A stretch of DNA of 5,237 bases from Agaricicola taiwanensis_A (GTDB lineage Bacteria > Pseudomonadota > Alphaproteobacteria > Rhizobiales > Methylopilaceae), in the NCBI GenBank assembly GCA_040394255.1, contig JBEBSP010000193.1, positions 1 through 5,237 of the forward strand. The letters run 5' to 3'. The notes beneath the pieces were generated by a model that had not been told where the DNA came from, did no database searches, and saw only the letters and a list, made by a program, of their open reading frames with translations. Made by a program: the position numbers and the translations under genes. Shown piece by piece: positions 4,235 to 5,237 of this stretch (positions within the stretch are counted from its first letter, which is position 1; each line of letters begins with the position of its first letter).

Positions 4235-5237
4235 ATGAAGCACATCCTTGAAGAATTGGAACAGCGGCGCGCTACCGCGCGGCTGGGCGGTGGACAGAAG
4301 CGCATCGACGCTCAGCACGCGCGTGGCAAGCTGACGGCGCGCGAGCGGCTGGAACTGTTGCTGGACCACGGCTCCTTCGAGGAGTTCGACATGTTCGTCG
4401 AACATCGCTCCATCGACTTCGGCATGGAGAAGCAGAAGATCCCCGGCGACGGCGTGGTCACCGGCTGGGGCACGGTCAACGGCCGCACGGTGTTCGTCTT
4501 CGCCAAGGACTTCACGGTGTTCGGCGGTTCGCTCTCCGAGGAGCACGCCAAGAAGATCACCAAGGTGCAGGACATGGCGCTGAAGGCGCGAGCGCCCGTC
4601 ATCGGACTGTTCGACGCGGGCGGGGCGCGCATCCAGGAGGGGGTGGCGGCGCTCGGCGGCTATGGCGAGGTGTTCCAGCGCAACGTGCTGGCCTCCGGCG
4701 TCATCCCGCAGATTTCCGTCATCATGGGGCCTTGCGCGGGCGGCGACGTCTATTCGCCCGCCATGACCGATTTCATCTTCATGGTGCGCGACACGTCCTA
4801 CATGTTCGTGACTGGTCCGGACGTGGTGAAGACCGTCACCAACGAGACCGTCACCTCCGAGGACCTCGGCGGCGCGAAGGTGCACACCACGCGCTCGGGG
4901 GTCGCCGACGGGGCCTGGGACAACGACGTCGAGGCGCTGCTGCAGGTGCGCCGGCTGATGGATTTCCTGCCGTCCAACAACACCGTCGGCGTGCCGGAAA
5001 TCCCGTCGTTCGACGACCCTGAGCGCCACGAGATGTCGCTCGACACGCTGGTTCCGGACAATCCGAACAAGCCCTACGATATCAAGGAACTGATCGCCAA
5101 GGTCGTGGACGAGGGCGATGTCTTCGAGATTCAGGAAGCCTTCGCGCGCAACATGGTGACGGCCTTCGGGCGCATCGCCGGACGCACGGTCGGCTTCGTC
5201 GCCAACCAGCCCATGGTGCTGGCCGGCGTGCTCGACA
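4235..5237 (+). CDS. pccB: Propionyl-CoA carboxylase beta (carboxyltransferase) subunit, N-terminal 334 residues (3' end outside window)
   Basis: The frame is open from the ATG at 4235 to the window end, giving 334 of the usual roughly 510 residues. The biotin-dependent carboxyltransferase moves CO2 from biotin on the alpha subunit to propionyl-CoA. The product, D-methylmalonyl-CoA, feeds into succinyl-CoA. Visible family blocks are ARGKLTARERLELLLD (29-44), FEEFDMFVEHR (49-58), GDGVVTGWGTVNGR (71-84), FAKDFTVFGGSLSEEHA (89-105), DAGGARIQEGV (127-137, first oxyanion-hole loop), MGPCAGGDVYSPAMTDFIFM (164-183) and GPDVVKTVTNETVTSEDLGG (194-213). The C-terminal carboxyltransferase half begins around residue 270 (SLDTLVPDNPNKPYDIKELI). 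Related acetyl- or methylcrotonyl-CoA carboxylases are less likely because these blocks agree with PccB. The residue that sets acyl-chain length lies beyond the window. In-frame sequence upstream reaches a stop at 4193-4195 without an ATG or GTG, which fixes the start. Confidence 0.95.
   Translation, partial: MKHILEELEQRRATARLGGGQKRIDAQHARGKLTARERLELLLDHGSFEEFDMFVEHRSIDFGMEKQKIPGDGVVTGWGTVNGRTVFVFAKDFTVFGGSLSEEHAKKITKVQDMALKARAPVIGLFDAGGARIQEGVAALGGYGEVFQRNVLASGVIPQISVIMGPCAGGDVYSPAMTDFIFMVRDTSYMFVTGPDVVKTVTNETVTSEDLGGAKVHTTRSGVADGAWDNDVEALLQVRRLMDFLPSNNTVGVPEIPSFDDPERHEMSLDTLVPDNPNKPYDIKELIAKVVDEGDVFEIQEAFARNMVTAFGRIAGRTVGFVANQPMVLAGVLD

Noticed and set aside
4192..4251. Small 19-codon + strand frame (start MKEPVTTGG) overlapping the pccB start, possible leader peptide
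   Set aside because: No Shine-Dalgarno precedes its ATG, and it has no codon run or hairpin typical of attenuation. It is too short to support without conservation data.
4205..5029. Long 274-codon open frame on the minus strand opposite pccB
   Set aside because: It lies exactly antisense to well-supported pccB coding sequence. Its translation is rich in R, H, G, A, V and D with no recognisable motif, which is typical of antisense frames in GC-rich genes.
1..5237. Search for tRNA/rRNA genes, CRISPR arrays, insertion sequences, phage or defence genes
   Set aside because: No repeat-spacer pattern, transposase-like frame, tRNA-like cloverleaf or defence-type domain was seen. Apart from short spacers the window is filled by seven recognisable housekeeping-type genes.

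Overview
The window reads as ordinary chromosomal DNA from an alphaproteobacterium, most likely a member of the Hyphomicrobiales (Rhizobiales). The evidence is a high G+C content (roughly two thirds by eye), a bacterial ATP12-type F1-ATPase chaperone (largely confined to alphaproteobacteria and mitochondria), an alphaproteobacterial-type propionyl-CoA carboxylase beta subunit, and a small imperfect palindrome between crcB and rluC that resembles intergenic repeats common in rhizobial and Brucella-type genomes. Genus is not determinable from what I can see.

Layout, left to right. Bases 1-348 hold the C-terminal 115 residues of the clamp-loader-like AAA+ protein RarA (MgsA). It overlaps by four bases the start of crcB (345-725), a fluoride channel. 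The crcB stop codon is the first triplet of a palindromic repeat (723-777). Next comes an RluC/RluA-family pseudouridine synthase (789-1784). These three + strand genes look like one transcription unit. It ends in a 12-bp perfect hairpin that spans the rluC stop codon. The convergent aquaporin gene aqpZ (2495-1803, minus strand) lies 18 bp beyond the rluC stop. A 191-bp divergent intergenic region with two inverted repeats separates aqpZ from a HAD-family phosphatase (2687-3358, +). An ATP12-family chaperone (3405-4160, +) follows 46 bp later. After another 74 bp begins pccB, the carboxyltransferase subunit of propionyl-CoA carboxylase (4235 to the window end, incomplete).

The genes do not form a single pathway. 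They are housekeeping and maintenance functions: replication restart, fluoride export, RNA modification, water flux, phosphate ester hydrolysis, ATP synthase assembly and propionyl-CoA/odd-chain carbon metabolism. All coding regions are intact as far as they are seen, with expected lengths and catalytic motifs. I see no tRNA, rRNA, CRISPR array, insertion sequence, phage gene or defence or toxin system.

I did not find an undescribed system here. The points worth a second look are small: the repeat that supplies a stop codon, the shared hairpin terminator, the palindromic divergent spacer, the apparent insertion of aqpZ into a conserved gene string, and an unusual residue in the aquaporin filter.
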